Assembly: GCF_000682735.1 (NCBI RefSeq)
Contig: NZ_AWFD01000008.1
Location: 1-64,000 of the forward strand
Length of the DNA: 64,000 nucleotides
From: Hyphomonas sp. CY54-11-8
GTDB lineage: Bacteria > Pseudomonadota > Alphaproteobacteria > Caulobacterales > Hyphomonadaceae
Direction of reading: 5' to 3'
Shown here: positions 24,081 through 34,100 of the stretch, piece by piece
Position numbering within the stretch: the first letter of the stretch is position 1
How the letters are laid out: every line of letters begins with the position of its first letter
Translations under genes and position numbers: made by a program
Notes under the pieces: generated by a model
Told to the model about the DNA's origin: nothing
The model's database searches: none
What the model saw: the letters and a program-made list of their open reading frames with translations, nothing else

Positions 24081-25895
24081 TTAGTAGCCGAGGGCGAGGC
24101 CGTCCTTGCGCATTTCGCTGGCCGCGCCGTAGCTTTCGCCTGTGAACATGGTGGCCTGATAGCCGCCGAAGCCGCCATCGGTGCCGCCAACGGTCCAGCC
24201 CATCTTGGCGAGCAGCGCCTTCGTCGTTTCCGGTACGCCGGTTTCGAGCTTCAGCGTGCCGAGGCCGGGTGTGTAGACGCCGGTTGGCTCGGACGAGCCG
24301 TCATGGCGCCAGCGCGGGCAATCGCCGGCCGCCTGAAGGTCGAGGTCATAGTCGACCATGTTGAGGATGATCTGGGTCTGCCCCTGCGGCTGCATCCCAC
24401 CGCCCATGACGCCGAACGCCAGCCATGGCACGCCATTCTTCGTGGCAAAGCCCGGAATGATCGTGTGGAAAGGGCGTTTGCGCGGGGCATACAGGTTCGG
24501 CGAGCCTTCCTGCAGGCTGAAGCCCGCGCCACGGTTCTGGAAGCTGAAGCCCAGCCTGTCGGGCATCAGGCCGGAGCCCATGCCTGCATAGTTGGATTGG
24601 ATCAGGCTGACCATCATGCCGCTTGAGTCGCTGACCGTCAGATAGGTCGTGCCGCCCTGGTTCGGGGCATCGCCCGGGAAGGCGCGATCCATCGGCCGGT
24701 CCGGCCGGATGAGGGACGCACGCTGCATGCCGTAGGAATCCGAAAGCAGCATGTCCATCGGGATTTCGGCGAAGTCCGGATCGGCGAACCAGCGAGCCCG
24801 GTCTTCGAAGGCGAGCCGCTTGGCTTCAGCCTGGAGATGGATCGACAGGGCCGACATGAGGCCGGCATCGCGCATGTCGAAATTTTTCAGGATAGAGAGC
24901 ATCTGGAGCGTGGTTGGTCCCTGGCTGTTCGGCGGCATGCCGTAGACCGTGACACCGGAGCGGTAGTCGACCTCGTTCGGCTCCACCCATCTGGCGTGCT
25001 GGGCGGCGAGGTCCTCGCGTGTCATCCAGCCGCCGATGCGCCTGAAATAAGCTTCGATCGTGTCGGCGATCGGGCCGTCATAGTAGGCGTCCCGGCCACC
25101 TTCACCGATCATGCGCAGGGTGCGGGCAAGGTCAGGGTTGCGGACGATTTCGCCTGCTTTCGGCGTGCGCCCGCGTGTGTAGTAGACGGCTTTGATATTT
25201 TCGATTTCCTCGATGCCGGAATTCGGACGCATGAAACCGGCCATGTCGCTTTTCATCCGGTCCGCGATCATCAGCCCGATCGGCATGCCTTCTTCGGCGA
25301 CGTCTGCGGCAGGCTGCATCAGGTCTTTCCAGGGCAGTTTCCCGTAGCGCTGGTGCATGGTCCACCAGGCATCGACGGCGCCCGGCACGGTCACCGCTGC
25401 AGCGCCGTGGAAGGGGACGCGTCCGCGCGGAGACTTCGCCCGCAGCGTATCGAGCGACAGGCCAGCCGGCGAATGCCCGGACCCGTTGAGCCCCACGACC
25501 TTGCCGAGCGCCGGATCCCACATGAGGCAGAAGGCATCACCGCCAATGCCGTTCGCCGTCGGCTCGACCACGCCAAGTGTTGCGTTGGCAGCGATGGCGG
25601 CGTCGACCGCCGAGCCGCCCTTGCGGAGAATGTCGATGGCCACCAACGTCGCGCGCGGATGCGAGGTCGCCGCTACGCCATTCATGCCCCAGACGACGGA
25701 GCGGGAGGCAAAGGGCGAGCCTGCCAGACGGTCGCCCGAATAGATCGTATCGCTGAGCGGTGTGGGCGTATGTTCCGGCGGCGGTGCGGGCGGAGCTGCT
25801 GGCAGCGCTGCTGCAGAACTGGGTTGGGAGGCACACGCCGAAAGCGCCAAAGCCGCCGAGGCCGGCCCGGTGAGGAGGAATTGTCTGCGTTTCAT
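24081..25895 (-). CDS. ggt: Gamma-glutamyltransferase
   Basis: A 604-residue gamma-glutamyltransferase proenzyme. A lipoprotein-type leader (KRRQFLLTG ... LALSAC, about 2-20) exports it, possibly by the Tat route. Core motifs include GVAATSHPRAT, EPTANGIGGDAF and the autocleavage/nucleophile site QGGTTYLTVSD (Thr at about 414). A glycine pair later, GVMGGGMQPQGQ, fits the substrate site. The enzyme transfers or hydrolyses the gamma-glutamyl group of glutathione and similar peptides in the periplasm. It is the first chromosomal gene to the right of the tRNA fragment and is transcribed toward it. Confidence 0.93.
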   Translation of the reverse strand: MKRRQFLLTGPASAALALSACASQPSSAAALPAAPPAPPPEHTPTPLSDTIYSGDRLAGSPFASRSVVWGMNGVAATSHPRATLVAIDILRKGGSAVDAAIAANATLGVVEPTANGIGGDAFCLMWDPALGKVVGLNGSGHSPAGLSLDTLRAKSPRGRVPFHGAAAVTVPGAVDAWWTMHQRYGKLPWKDLMQPAADVAEEGMPIGLMIADRMKSDMAGFMRPNSGIEEIENIKAVYYTRGRTPKAGEIVRNPDLARTLRMIGEGGRDAYYDGPIADTIEAYFRRIGGWMTREDLAAQHARWVEPNEVDYRSGVTVYGMPPNSQGPTTLQMLSILKNFDMRDAGLMSALSIHLQAEAKRLAFEDRARWFADPDFAEIPMDMLLSDSYGMQRASLIRPDRPMDRAFPGDAPNQGGTTYLTVSDSSGMMVSLIQSNYAGMGSGLMPDRLGFSFQNRGAGFSLQEGSPNLYAPRKRPFHTIIPGFATKNGVPWLAFGVMGGGMQPQGQTQIILNMVDYDLDLQAAGDCPRWRHDGSSEPTGVYTPGLGTLKLETGVPETTKALLAKMGWTVGGTDGGFGGYQATMFTGESYGAASEMRKDGLALGY

Positions 25896-26115
25896 AATGA
25901 GGTCTTCAACAGGGGGGAGGGTGAGGGGAAGGCCCCGACCTCAATGCGCCTCGCGAAGAAGCTCAAGCAGAAGCGGCAATCCTTGTGAGCCGAGTTTCAG
26001 ATTGCCCGATTGTTGTTGTCCGCCGGACAGCTCCGCCAATATATGTGGCACCCGTTCCGGCCAGACATCGCAAGCGGCTTGTCCGGCGGCGCGTGGGGAT
26101 TGCAGGCTTTCTTAG

Positions 26116-26538
26116 TCAGCGCGCAAACAGTTGTGAAAGATCCTGAAACGCCTTCATCTCAATCGCGTTTCCGGAAGGATCACGGAAGAACATGGTGGCT
26201 TGTTCGCCAGCCTGTCCCTTGAAGCGGACATAGGGTTCGATGACGAAGTCGGTGCCAGCTGCGGTGAGCTTGTCGGCCAGTTCCTGCCAGTCGGACATTT
26301 CCAGCACGACGCCGAAATGCGGCACCGGTACATCGTGGCCATCGACGCTGTTACCCGGATCGCCGGTCTTGGCGGAGTCCGGAACCAGATGGGCGACGAG
26401 CTGGTGGCCGAAGAAATCGAAGTCGATCCATTCCGGCGCGCTGCGACCTTCCGGACATCCCAGCAGTTCGCCATAGAACTCCCGCGCGGTGTCCAGATCG
26501 TGCACGGGAAACGCCAAATGAAATGGTCGAAGCGACAT
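26116..26538 (-). CDS. VOC family (glyoxalase/bleomycin-resistance-type) protein
   Basis: A 140-residue single-module VOC protein. [25 protein letters not shown] is the usual first beta-alpha unit (written here in parts: [10 protein letters not shown] and [10 protein letters not shown]), and [16 protein letters not shown] is the closing metal-site unit with Glu. The family includes dioxygenases, glyoxalases and resistance proteins, so the reaction is open. The start at 26538 follows GGAGG five bases upstream; an upstream ATG at 26580 has no such signal. Confidence 0.88.
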   Translation of the reverse strand: MSLRPFHLAFPVHDLDTAREFYGELLGCPEGRSAPEWIDFDFFGHQLVAHLVPDSAKTGDPGNSVDGHDVPVPHFGVVLEMSDWQELADKLTAAGTDFVIEPYVRFKGQAGEQATMFFRDPSGNAIEMKAFQDLSQLFAR

Positions 26539-26684
26539 GACACCTCCAAACGTCTTGGTTGCCCGACTTATGTCGCACACAAGCGCGCATGCCTAGCGGT
26601 CATTCGCGCTGGCGTGCACCCGGAGATGTGCCTGCTTGCAATCTGTGCAGCTCAGCGCCAGCGACTCGATTGAGCCGACGAGCG

Positions 26685-28169
26685 CTACTCTGCAGGTGCG
26701 TGCCGCGTGCGCGGGCGTCCTGATCGGGAGTTCCTTGTGCTTGCGGCCAGCAGGACAGCAATCACCATAGCGCAGACCGTAACAGGTATAAGGCTCGCCT
26801 GACCGAGTGCGTCGGAATGTCGGATCGCGTGGACAAAGGTGCCAATGACCAGCAGGATTGCGCCCGCCAGTTTCATCACACGCCGGCAGCGGGGCGCGTC
26901 TCCGATGAACAGGCAAGCCGTCACGATCGCCGTCAGCGGGAACCAGAACAGGGCCACCAGGCCGGCACCTTCGGTGACACCGCTGACCGAGGCCAGCAGG
27001 GTGAGGGCGAGTGCAGCGGGCGTACCCCAGACAATTCCGACCCATCCGGCCTCAAGCCGCGGCGCTGCCCGGCCCTGCGACTGCCGGCGGACAAAGTAAA
27101 TGTTCAAGCCGCTGGCGATGATCGTGCAAAGCGCGAGCCCGAACAGGAAGTAGGCAATCTTGACGGGCAGCCCGCCCCAGTTTCCGAAATGGACATTGTA
27201 AACGGAGCCGGAAATCTGCTGGCCAACTGTACCGTCCGAAAGACCTGTGTTTCCGAGATACTGCCCGTCGGCGTTGAAATTATAATAGTCTCCGAAGATC
27301 AGGCGGTCTGGATGACTGGCAATGACGGAGGCGTGCTGTCCGGCTGTACCCGGATCATGGAGGATGAAATAGGTGGGCGAGATGTCCGGATAGGTCTCTG
27401 CCATATAGGCGAGGGGGGCAGCAATCTCGGCCAGCTCTGTCGATGCTTCATTCACGGCGGGGTCTTCTCCAAAGACGGGGCCGAAAACTTTTGATGTGTC
27501 ATTGTCAAAACTGACAGCCGCAATGGCGAAGGCCAGGACGCTCGACAGGCCAAGGATGGCTCCGGTCAGGGCGTTGGAAATGTGGAAAGGCGCTGTCCAG
27601 ACACTTAGCCGGTTATGAAGGTCAGCCAGACCGACGCGGTCCGCGCTGCGGCGCAGGGCGAATGCATCCCGGAAGATGCGTGGATGGGCCAGAAAGCCGG
27701 ACAGGGACAGCGCGATCAGGAATGCACCCAGAGCCCCAACCACCGTCAGGCCCAGTATGTGAGGCAGGTGCAGGTAATAGTGCAGGTCCAACAGAAACTG
27801 CGTCCACGGAAAATGTTCTCGCCCGGCAACATCACCATCAGCGGTGACGAAAAAGGCCTGCGTATCTGTGGTGATGACCGTTCGGGGGAGGTCTGGCCGG
27901 GGGAAGTTGATGTAAAGGTGCGTGGTCGCCGGGTCTTCGTTTTCGAATACTGTCCGGGCAGCCTTTGCTGCTGCGTCGGGAGAGATCGTCGTCATCTCAG
28001 GCGCGACCGGCTGTTCCCAGCGCTGGAATTCCCGATTGAAGACAGACAGCGTGCCCGTCACTGCCAGGATGTAGATAAGGCCGCCAAGCGCCAGTCCCAG
28101 GATAGAGTGCGCGGCAAGAGACCGGGCCACCCGGACGGTGGAGGATTTGGGCCAGAGAGTCTTTACCAT
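26685..28169 (-). CDS. PepSY-associated membrane protein (iron-regulated type)
   Basis: A 494-residue membrane protein of the PepSY-TM family, with an N-terminal helix at about 20-45 (LALGGLIYILAVTGTL), periplasmic PepSY-like portions, a second helix pair near 150-175 and several C-terminal helices. Conserved histidines in LHYYLHLPH and DLHNRLSVW fit heme or metal binding. Such proteins accompany siderophore receptors and are proposed to reduce ferric siderophores. It is the third gene of the Fur-box operon. The start at 28169 follows GAGGAAA and gives the usual cytoplasmic N-terminus. Confidence 0.9.
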   Translation of the reverse strand: MVKTLWPKSSTVRVARSLAAHSILGLALGGLIYILAVTGTLSVFNREFQRWEQPVAPEMTTISPDAAAKAARTVFENEDPATTHLYINFPRPDLPRTVITTDTQAFFVTADGDVAGREHFPWTQFLLDLHYYLHLPHILGLTVVGALGAFLIALSLSGFLAHPRIFRDAFALRRSADRVGLADLHNRLSVWTAPFHISNALTGAILGLSSVLAFAIAAVSFDNDTSKVFGPVFGEDPAVNEASTELAEIAAPLAYMAETYPDISPTYFILHDPGTAGQHASVIASHPDRLIFGDYYNFNADGQYLGNTGLSDGTVGQQISGSVYNVHFGNWGGLPVKIAYFLFGLALCTIIASGLNIYFVRRQSQGRAAPRLEAGWVGIVWGTPAALALTLLASVSGVTEGAGLVALFWFPLTAIVTACLFIGDAPRCRRVMKLAGAILLVIGTFVHAIRHSDALGQASLIPVTVCAMVIAVLLAASTRNSRSGRPRTRHAPAE

Positions 28170-28179
28170 GATTTCCTCT

Positions 28180-28755
28180 TTAGACGGAGAGACTGAGGTA
28201 AGCGAGGGGCGCAAGTGCTGAGCCGATAACAATCGCGCCTTTGCGCCAGAGGCGGCTGTGCGCGCCAGCGACAACCGCTATCAAGGCCCAGAAGAGGGGA
28301 AACGCGAACATCGCCATGACGAGGTTCGCTGTGTGCTCCACGCCCGACTTCTTGAGCATGACAAAGCCCGCCGTCGACAAGGCGAGCGCTGCCAGCCCGG
28401 CCAGCGGCCCCAGCAAGATACCGGCAGCGACGCTCCGCAGGATTTCAAGTGGACTGGCGGGAGCCGGCTCAGTGACCCGTGCGGCGGCCTCGCGCGCTGT
28501 CTTCCGGTCAGCCTTCACGTAAATCCAGCTGAGCGCCGCCATCGCGGCAATCATGATGACGACGATGCCGAGCGCCGATCCCTTGTCCGGATGACTTGTC
28601 GCAGCCCAGCAGATGACAGACAACGTGATGGCGGACCAGCCACCGGCCAGCCGCCACCCATTCGCTGTCCTCAGGCGCCAGGCGGCCTGCAGCAACCAGA
28701 GGCCGCAGACCGCCATGAGGCACGCAAGGCCCCGGATTAGGAGTGCCGTTTCCAT
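28180..28755 (-). CDS. Membrane protein of a siderophore-uptake operon
   Basis: A 191-residue protein with about five hydrophobic segments: two near the N-terminus, one at about 65-80, and two after a polar loop that contains KADRKTAREAAARV. I do not recognise the family with certainty; small membrane proteins of this kind often sit between a TonB receptor and a PepSY-TM protein. It starts three bases after the receptor stop and ends ten bases before the PepSY gene start, so it is part of the same operon. A role in ferric-siderophore handling is inferred from place only. Confidence 0.8.
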   Translation of the reverse strand: METALLIRGLACLMAVCGLWLLQAAWRLRTANGWRLAGGWSAITLSVICWAATSHPDKGSALGIVVIMIAAMAALSWIYVKADRKTAREAAARVTEPAPASPLEILRSVAAGILLGPLAGLAALALSTAGFVMLKKSGVEHTANLVMAMFAFPLFWALIAVVAGAHSRLWRKGAIVIGSALAPLAYLSLSV

Positions 28756-28758
28756 CGA

Positions 28759-30882
28759 TCAGAAACGGCGCGCGACACGCGCTACCACAGTCCGCTGCTC
28801 ACCGGGGAAGCAATCGCCCCGGGCGAGGCAGGTGCCGTAATATTCCTCATCCATGATGTTGCGGGCGTTGAGGGTGAGGTCCCAGTTGTCCGTCTCGTAG
28901 CCGATCAGCAGATCGCCGAGGACCACGCCATCCGTCACAACGCGGATGGGGCCTACCAGACCGATGCCGTTGCTCTCGTTTTCACCGAGATAGCGGATGC
29001 CGAAACCGGCCTTGAAGTTCGAGAGCGGGCCTTCTTCCGGCTGGTACTGGACCCAAGCCGAGGCCTGGTCTTCTGCGATGGAGGCGAACGGCACATCATC
29101 CGGCGTTTCCGTATCGAGCAGGCTGAGATTGCCTTCGAGATACCAGTCTCCGAGTGTTGTCAGGGCTTCGAATTCGAAACCTTTGGAAGTGCCGGTCCCT
29201 TCCTGCTGGCTGTCCGGTTGGCCGATGATGGATGCCGGGTTCGGGAGGTTCGTTTCCTCGATCTCGAAATAGGCCGCGGTGATATAGGTCCGCGTGCCAG
29301 GTGGCTGGTACTTGATACCGGCTTCCCACTGTTCGCCTTCACGCGGCTTCAGCGGCTGGCTGGTGAAGCCGTCGAGACCAATCACGGGCTCGAAGGATTC
29401 CGCAAAGCTGACATAGGGGGAGAAGCCGTTCTCGAAGGCATAGAGCGCGCCGACGCTGAACGAGGTGGCATCGTCCGACTGAGTGGTTGAGGTTGTCACG
29501 GTTTCGGTGTCATCGTAGCGAACGCCGATATTGAACTTCCACGCGTTCAGGGAGATCTGGTCGTTGATATAGACGCCATAATCTTCCGTCTGCGTATCAC
29601 CCGGATCGTAGAAATTGGACGGATCGTCAAAGGCGGCCGGATAGCCGGGATAGACCGGATCATAAGCGTTAAATGAGCCGATACCGCCCGCATAGATGTA
29701 GCGGCTGCCGGTGGTCACGTCCTGATAGGCTACCCCGGCAAAGACTTCGTGTTCCAGCTGACCGGTGGAGAAGGTGTAACGCGCGCGAATATCGAGTGCC
29801 GATTGTTCGGAGGAGGCCTCGTTTCTGTAGAAGGTGCGCGTGCCGTTGCCGTCCGCGTCGATGCGCGGCGTCCCTGCGCCAAGGAAATCCAAATAGGACT
29901 GCCAGTAGTCGGCTTCACCGTCCTTATAACGGAAGATCCCGTCGACCGAGAAATTCGGTGTGAATTCATGGGAGCCAAGCAGGCTGACCAGAATTGAGTC
30001 GGTATTGTAGCGGTTGAAGCCGGGTTCCCCATGATAGGTCGAGGTATCGATTTCCTGGCCGTTTGCATTTGCGCAGACAATCTCAGGCGTGATGGTCACA
30101 TCGCCGCTGACACAGCCGGTGCCTGTAAGCGGCAGGAACTGGGAGGAGGTGTCGCTGTCCCGGTCGGAATATTCCACCATGGCTGTCAGGCGGGTGGTGC
30201 CATTGTCATAGCTGATGGAAGGCATCAGGATCGTGGCGTCGTCATTGACCCGGTCGACCTGGGTGCCGCTCTCCCGGTAGACGCCGACAAGGCGGAAGAA
30301 GACATTCTCGGCAAGCTGCGCATTGAAATCGCCCGCGGCCTGGTAACGGTCATTGGTGCCGACGTCGAAGACGACTTCGTTGGACTTGTCGGGCCCTGCG
30401 AGTTTCGACACGGCGTTGACGATACCGCCCGGTGTGCCCTTGCCATAGAGGACCGAGGCCGGGCCCTTGAGGATCTCGACCTGTTCGAGGACATAAATAT
30501 CCGTACGCGTGTTATTGTAATAACCGAACAGGACCTGCTGGCCATCCCGGTATTCAGCGGCGTCAAATCCCCGGACGCTTGCAAAATCCCCGCGTGTGGC
30601 CGGTCCATAAGTGCCGGCATCCACGCCAGCTGCATAATCGAAGGATGCAGCGAGGGTCAGCGCGCCCTTGTCGCGAAACTGCTCTTCGGTTTCGATGGAG
30701 ATGGACCGCGCCGTCTCCAGAATCGGTGTTGTCGTCTTGGTCGCGCCGAAGTCCGATAGCTGGCCCGTGACCCGGATGGTTTCGAGCCGTTGTTCGTCGG
30801 GATTTTCGTCACTCATATCCTGGGCATAGGCTGCCCCCGCCGTCAGCATCGCTGCCGCCAGCACACTTCCAAATTTCCGCAT
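28759..30882 (-). CDS. TonB-dependent siderophore receptor
   Basis: A 707-residue receptor. The signal peptide is about residues 1-20 (AAAMLTAGAAYAQ). ETIRVTGQ is TonB-box-like, the plug has EQVEILKGPASVLYGKGTPGGIVN, the barrel is long, and the protein ends in a terminal Phe (ARVARRF). The spacing of TARSISIETEEQFRD and FASVRGFDAAEYRDG is that of the ferrichrome/hydroxamate-type group. The start at 30882 follows AGGGG and gives a proper signal peptide. A Fur-like box lies about 60 bases upstream, so it is probably repressed by iron. It heads the three-gene operon with a membrane protein and a PepSY-TM protein. Confidence 0.95.
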   Translation of the reverse strand: MRKFGSVLAAAMLTAGAAYAQDMSDENPDEQRLETIRVTGQLSDFGATKTTTPILETARSISIETEEQFRDKGALTLAASFDYAAGVDAGTYGPATRGDFASVRGFDAAEYRDGQQVLFGYYNNTRTDIYVLEQVEILKGPASVLYGKGTPGGIVNAVSKLAGPDKSNEVVFDVGTNDRYQAAGDFNAQLAENVFFRLVGVYRESGTQVDRVNDDATILMPSISYDNGTTRLTAMVEYSDRDSDTSSQFLPLTGTGCVSGDVTITPEIVCANANGQEIDTSTYHGEPGFNRYNTDSILVSLLGSHEFTPNFSVDGIFRYKDGEADYWQSYLDFLGAGTPRIDADGNGTRTFYRNEASSEQSALDIRARYTFSTGQLEHEVFAGVAYQDVTTGSRYIYAGGIGSFNAYDPVYPGYPAAFDDPSNFYDPGDTQTEDYGVYINDQISLNAWKFNIGVRYDDTETVTTSTTQSDDATSFSVGALYAFENGFSPYVSFAESFEPVIGLDGFTSQPLKPREGEQWEAGIKYQPPGTRTYITAAYFEIEETNLPNPASIIGQPDSQQEGTGTSKGFEFEALTTLGDWYLEGNLSLLDTETPDDVPFASIAEDQASAWVQYQPEEGPLSNFKAGFGIRYLGENESNGIGLVGPIRVVTDGVVLGDLLIGYETDNWDLTLNARNIMDEEYYGTCLARGDCFPGEQRTVVARVARRF

Positions 30883-30937
30883 TTCAGACCCCTTTTGAGA
30901 TTGCGAGTGAGTCGCATTTACGGGATTGGGTCTGAGA

Positions 30938-30957
30938 TGTAAATGATAATCGTTCGC
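30938..30957 (-). promoter_or_regulatory. Fur-box-like operator
   Basis: The core AAATGATAATCGTT (30941-30954) matches the NATNAT pattern of Fur boxes and lies about 60 bases before the siderophore-receptor start. It predicts iron repression of the operon. Confidence 0.75.
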
Positions 30958-31089
30958 AAATAGAGGCTTTGCTGCAGTCATCCGGTCAATGGCTGTCGCC
31001 GTTTGGGGGGAGGGCGGCGCTTTGCGTCGCGGACGGAGGTCTGGCTGAAGAGACGTGTCTTTGAGCCACAGGTGTCGGAAACGGGCAGA

Positions 31090-31117
31090 GGCCGGCTGCA
31101 GTCACCCGCAGCCGGCC
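31090..31117 (-). terminator. Perfect 10-bp stem hairpin after the autotransporter gene
   Basis: GGCCGGCTGC and GCAGCCGGCC pair perfectly with an eight-base loop, 22 bases after the autotransporter stop on the minus strand. There is no T-run, so termination may need Rho or be partial. Confidence 0.5.
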
Positions 31118-31138
31118 CCCATCCGGAAGGAACAGGAC

Positions 31139-34100
31139 TTACCAGACCATGTTCACACCGAACATCAGCTGCTGAGCGTCATAGTTCGGCGAGTTGTACT
31201 GGCCCCTGTATTCCAGTTCGAGGCCAATCCGGTCGTTCACCTTGCGACGGGCGCTGAACCCGTAATTGTAGGTGTCGAGACCGCGGTCGGTGGATTGCGT
31301 TTGCCAGACGGCGTCACCCAGCCAGACCTTCCGCTCTACGGTCGGATCGTTGCCGAGGTCACGGGTCCAGTCGGCGAACACGGCCAGGTCTGTCCCGGCA
31401 AATTTGCGGGTGACTTCCGCGCCGAGTTTTGACTGAAGCGTATCGCGGCCTTCACCTTCCAGGGTCAGACGCGTCTCGAGGGCTGTGCCTTCCTCAGCGT
31501 ACTTGTGAACGTTGAGGGTCGCCGCGCGCAGGCCGCCGATGGCATAGACGCTGGTCTCTCCGAAGGTGACTGTTTTGTAGCGGGCTTCAAGCTGGGCATG
31601 CGTCATCGAGACCGGCTTGTCCGATTTCGAATAGGTGACGGCATTCGGGAACACCGTTGTACGGTTGGTTTTCACCGCGGCCTGCGTGTGGCCGACAAGA
31701 CCGGACAGGGTCAAGCGCGTTGTCACCGCACGGCTGCCATAGAGGTAGGCAGACATCATCTGGCTGGTCGCACCGTTCGCCGTATCATTATAGATCTCGG
31801 CGGTCTTGTAGCTGCCGGCAACGCCGAGGCGCAGGTCATGACGGTTGATGAAGGTCGCGCCGATGGTGATGCCGTACACGTCTTCATCAAAACCCATACC
31901 AGCTGCATCCGGATCATAGCTGGCGCCACGCGCTTCGGCACGCGACCAGAGATGAATGCCGTTCTTCAGTTCGGTATCGACGCCGCCGATACCGGTATCG
32001 CCTTTAGCGGCAGACAGGATCATGCTGTCGGATCCACCGATGACGGATTCCATGCTTTCCAGAACATGGGCATGGATATCACCCGACAGGGACGCCAGGG
32101 CCGAATTGACCTGCGAGGCCGTCATGCCGTTGAAGTCCGAGAACAGGCTGGTGAGGACACCGTCGGTCGATTGACCATATGCCGTAGCCAGATCGAGCTC
32201 CGTCGCTGCAGCAACAGCGTTCGACCGCAGGCCACCTTCCTGGGCCAGAATACCGAGACTTTGTGCCACGAGTGCAAGCTGGATGGAGTTCTGATTGTAG
32301 ATCAGGTTGAACCGGGTATTTTCCGGAATGCCCGCAGTCGGCTGGTCGATCATGTCGAACGCGCCAGCTATATTGTCGGCCACGACAACCGTGAACACGT
32401 CACCGATTACAGCATCGAAATCATTGTTTGCGTCACCCGAAATGCCCCGAAGGACCGGATTGATCGTACCGTTGGCCGTGAAGGTCACGCCCTCACCTGT
32501 CAGAACGAGCCGGTCGTACGATCCCGCCCCGCCAGCCGCGGAATAGGTGCGGCCGTCGATTTCTGTGTAGAAGAGCGACCCGTCATTGAGCGTGACATCG
32601 CCGGACACGAAGAGGGTGCCAGGTGAATTGCCGGGCTTCAGCATGCCGCCGGGCAGGACCACAACACTGCCGTCCACACCGCCCGTGCCGAGCAGGGAAG
32701 CGCCATCGACAACGGTCAGCAGGTTCGTGCCGAACATGCCGTTGACGTCCAGTGCACCGCCTTCGATATAGCTGTTGCCGCCAAGCCGGGAAATACCGGC
32801 AATCCGAAGGACGCCATCACCGAACTTGCGCAGGCCGCCAGATCCGTCGAGGGCGCCATCGAACGTTCCATCAGTAGACTGATTGAACTCGATCATGCCA
32901 TTGTTCAGGATCTGGCCCTGAAGCGAGTTCGTTGAGCCGACGAGGGTGCCTTCCATGATGTTGGTACCGCCCGTGTAGGAATTGGCACCGTTCAGGATGA
33001 GACGGCCGGCACCTGCGAAGTTCAGCGCGCCGGTTCCGGAAATTTCACCTCCCCAGGTCAGCGCGCCCTGATATACGTCCACCGTGGAGTTGGTGTCGGC
33101 CAGAATCATCTGACGCGTCGAGCTCATGTCATTCCCGGTGACGAAGGCAGCATTTCCGATGGTCAGGGCACCTGTTCCCAGAGCGCCGTCACCGGTCACG
33201 AGCAATGAGCCGCCCTTGATGTGGGTGCCGCCTGTATATGTGTTGGTGCCCGATAGGAGGAGCCGACCAGACCCCAGCACGTTGAGTGTGCCATCGCCCG
33301 AAATTCCGCCTTGCCATTCAACGTCATGGTCCTGAACGTCTAAGCGGGAGTTGGAATGCTCCACGATCATCTGACGCGCAGACATCATGCTTGCACCCGA
33401 CTGGAAGGTGGCATTTCCGATTGTCAGCGGACCGCCACCAAGGTTTTGGTCGTGCGATGCCCGCAGGGTGCCTTCCTCGATGGTGAAGCCGCCCTGATTG
33501 GTGTTCGTTCCGGACAGGATCAGCGTGCCGTTGCCGGTTTTCCTCATGTTGCCGACACCTGTGAAACCGCCGGTGACCGAAACCATGTTGCCTTCGGTGT
33601 CCATGGTGCCGCCCTGGGACTGGACGGTGAAGTCCGCACCAACGAACGTATCCATGTTGAACTGCAGCGTTCCGCCGACGAAATTCGGGTTCACCTGCGA
33701 TGCGCCAAGCTGCGCAGCGGTGTAATAGGTGCTGCCGGTGTCAATGTCCGGGATGGCAGGGGGCTGGGCAGAAGGATTTTCCAGTCCGCTGCCGTCCACG
33801 ACGGAAGAACCGGCCGGCACGCTGTTAAGCGCCACCGAAGAAAATGTCAGGTATCCGCCAACGCCGAAATACTCGCCATTGCCGGTCGCAATTACCGTGA
33901 CCTTGTTGAAGAAGTTGGTGTCGTTGATCGCACCGATAAAATGTTCCGTACCGCCGATGCTGTTCGAGATGCCGCCGAGGAGGAGTGGGCTTGAGGTGCC
34001 GAAACGTAGGTAGACCTCTGAGGCGTTCGCCGTGCCGCCATCGGGCGTCGGGTTGCTGGACGTACAGCAGGTGCCCCAGTCATTCACCATCGTACCGAGC

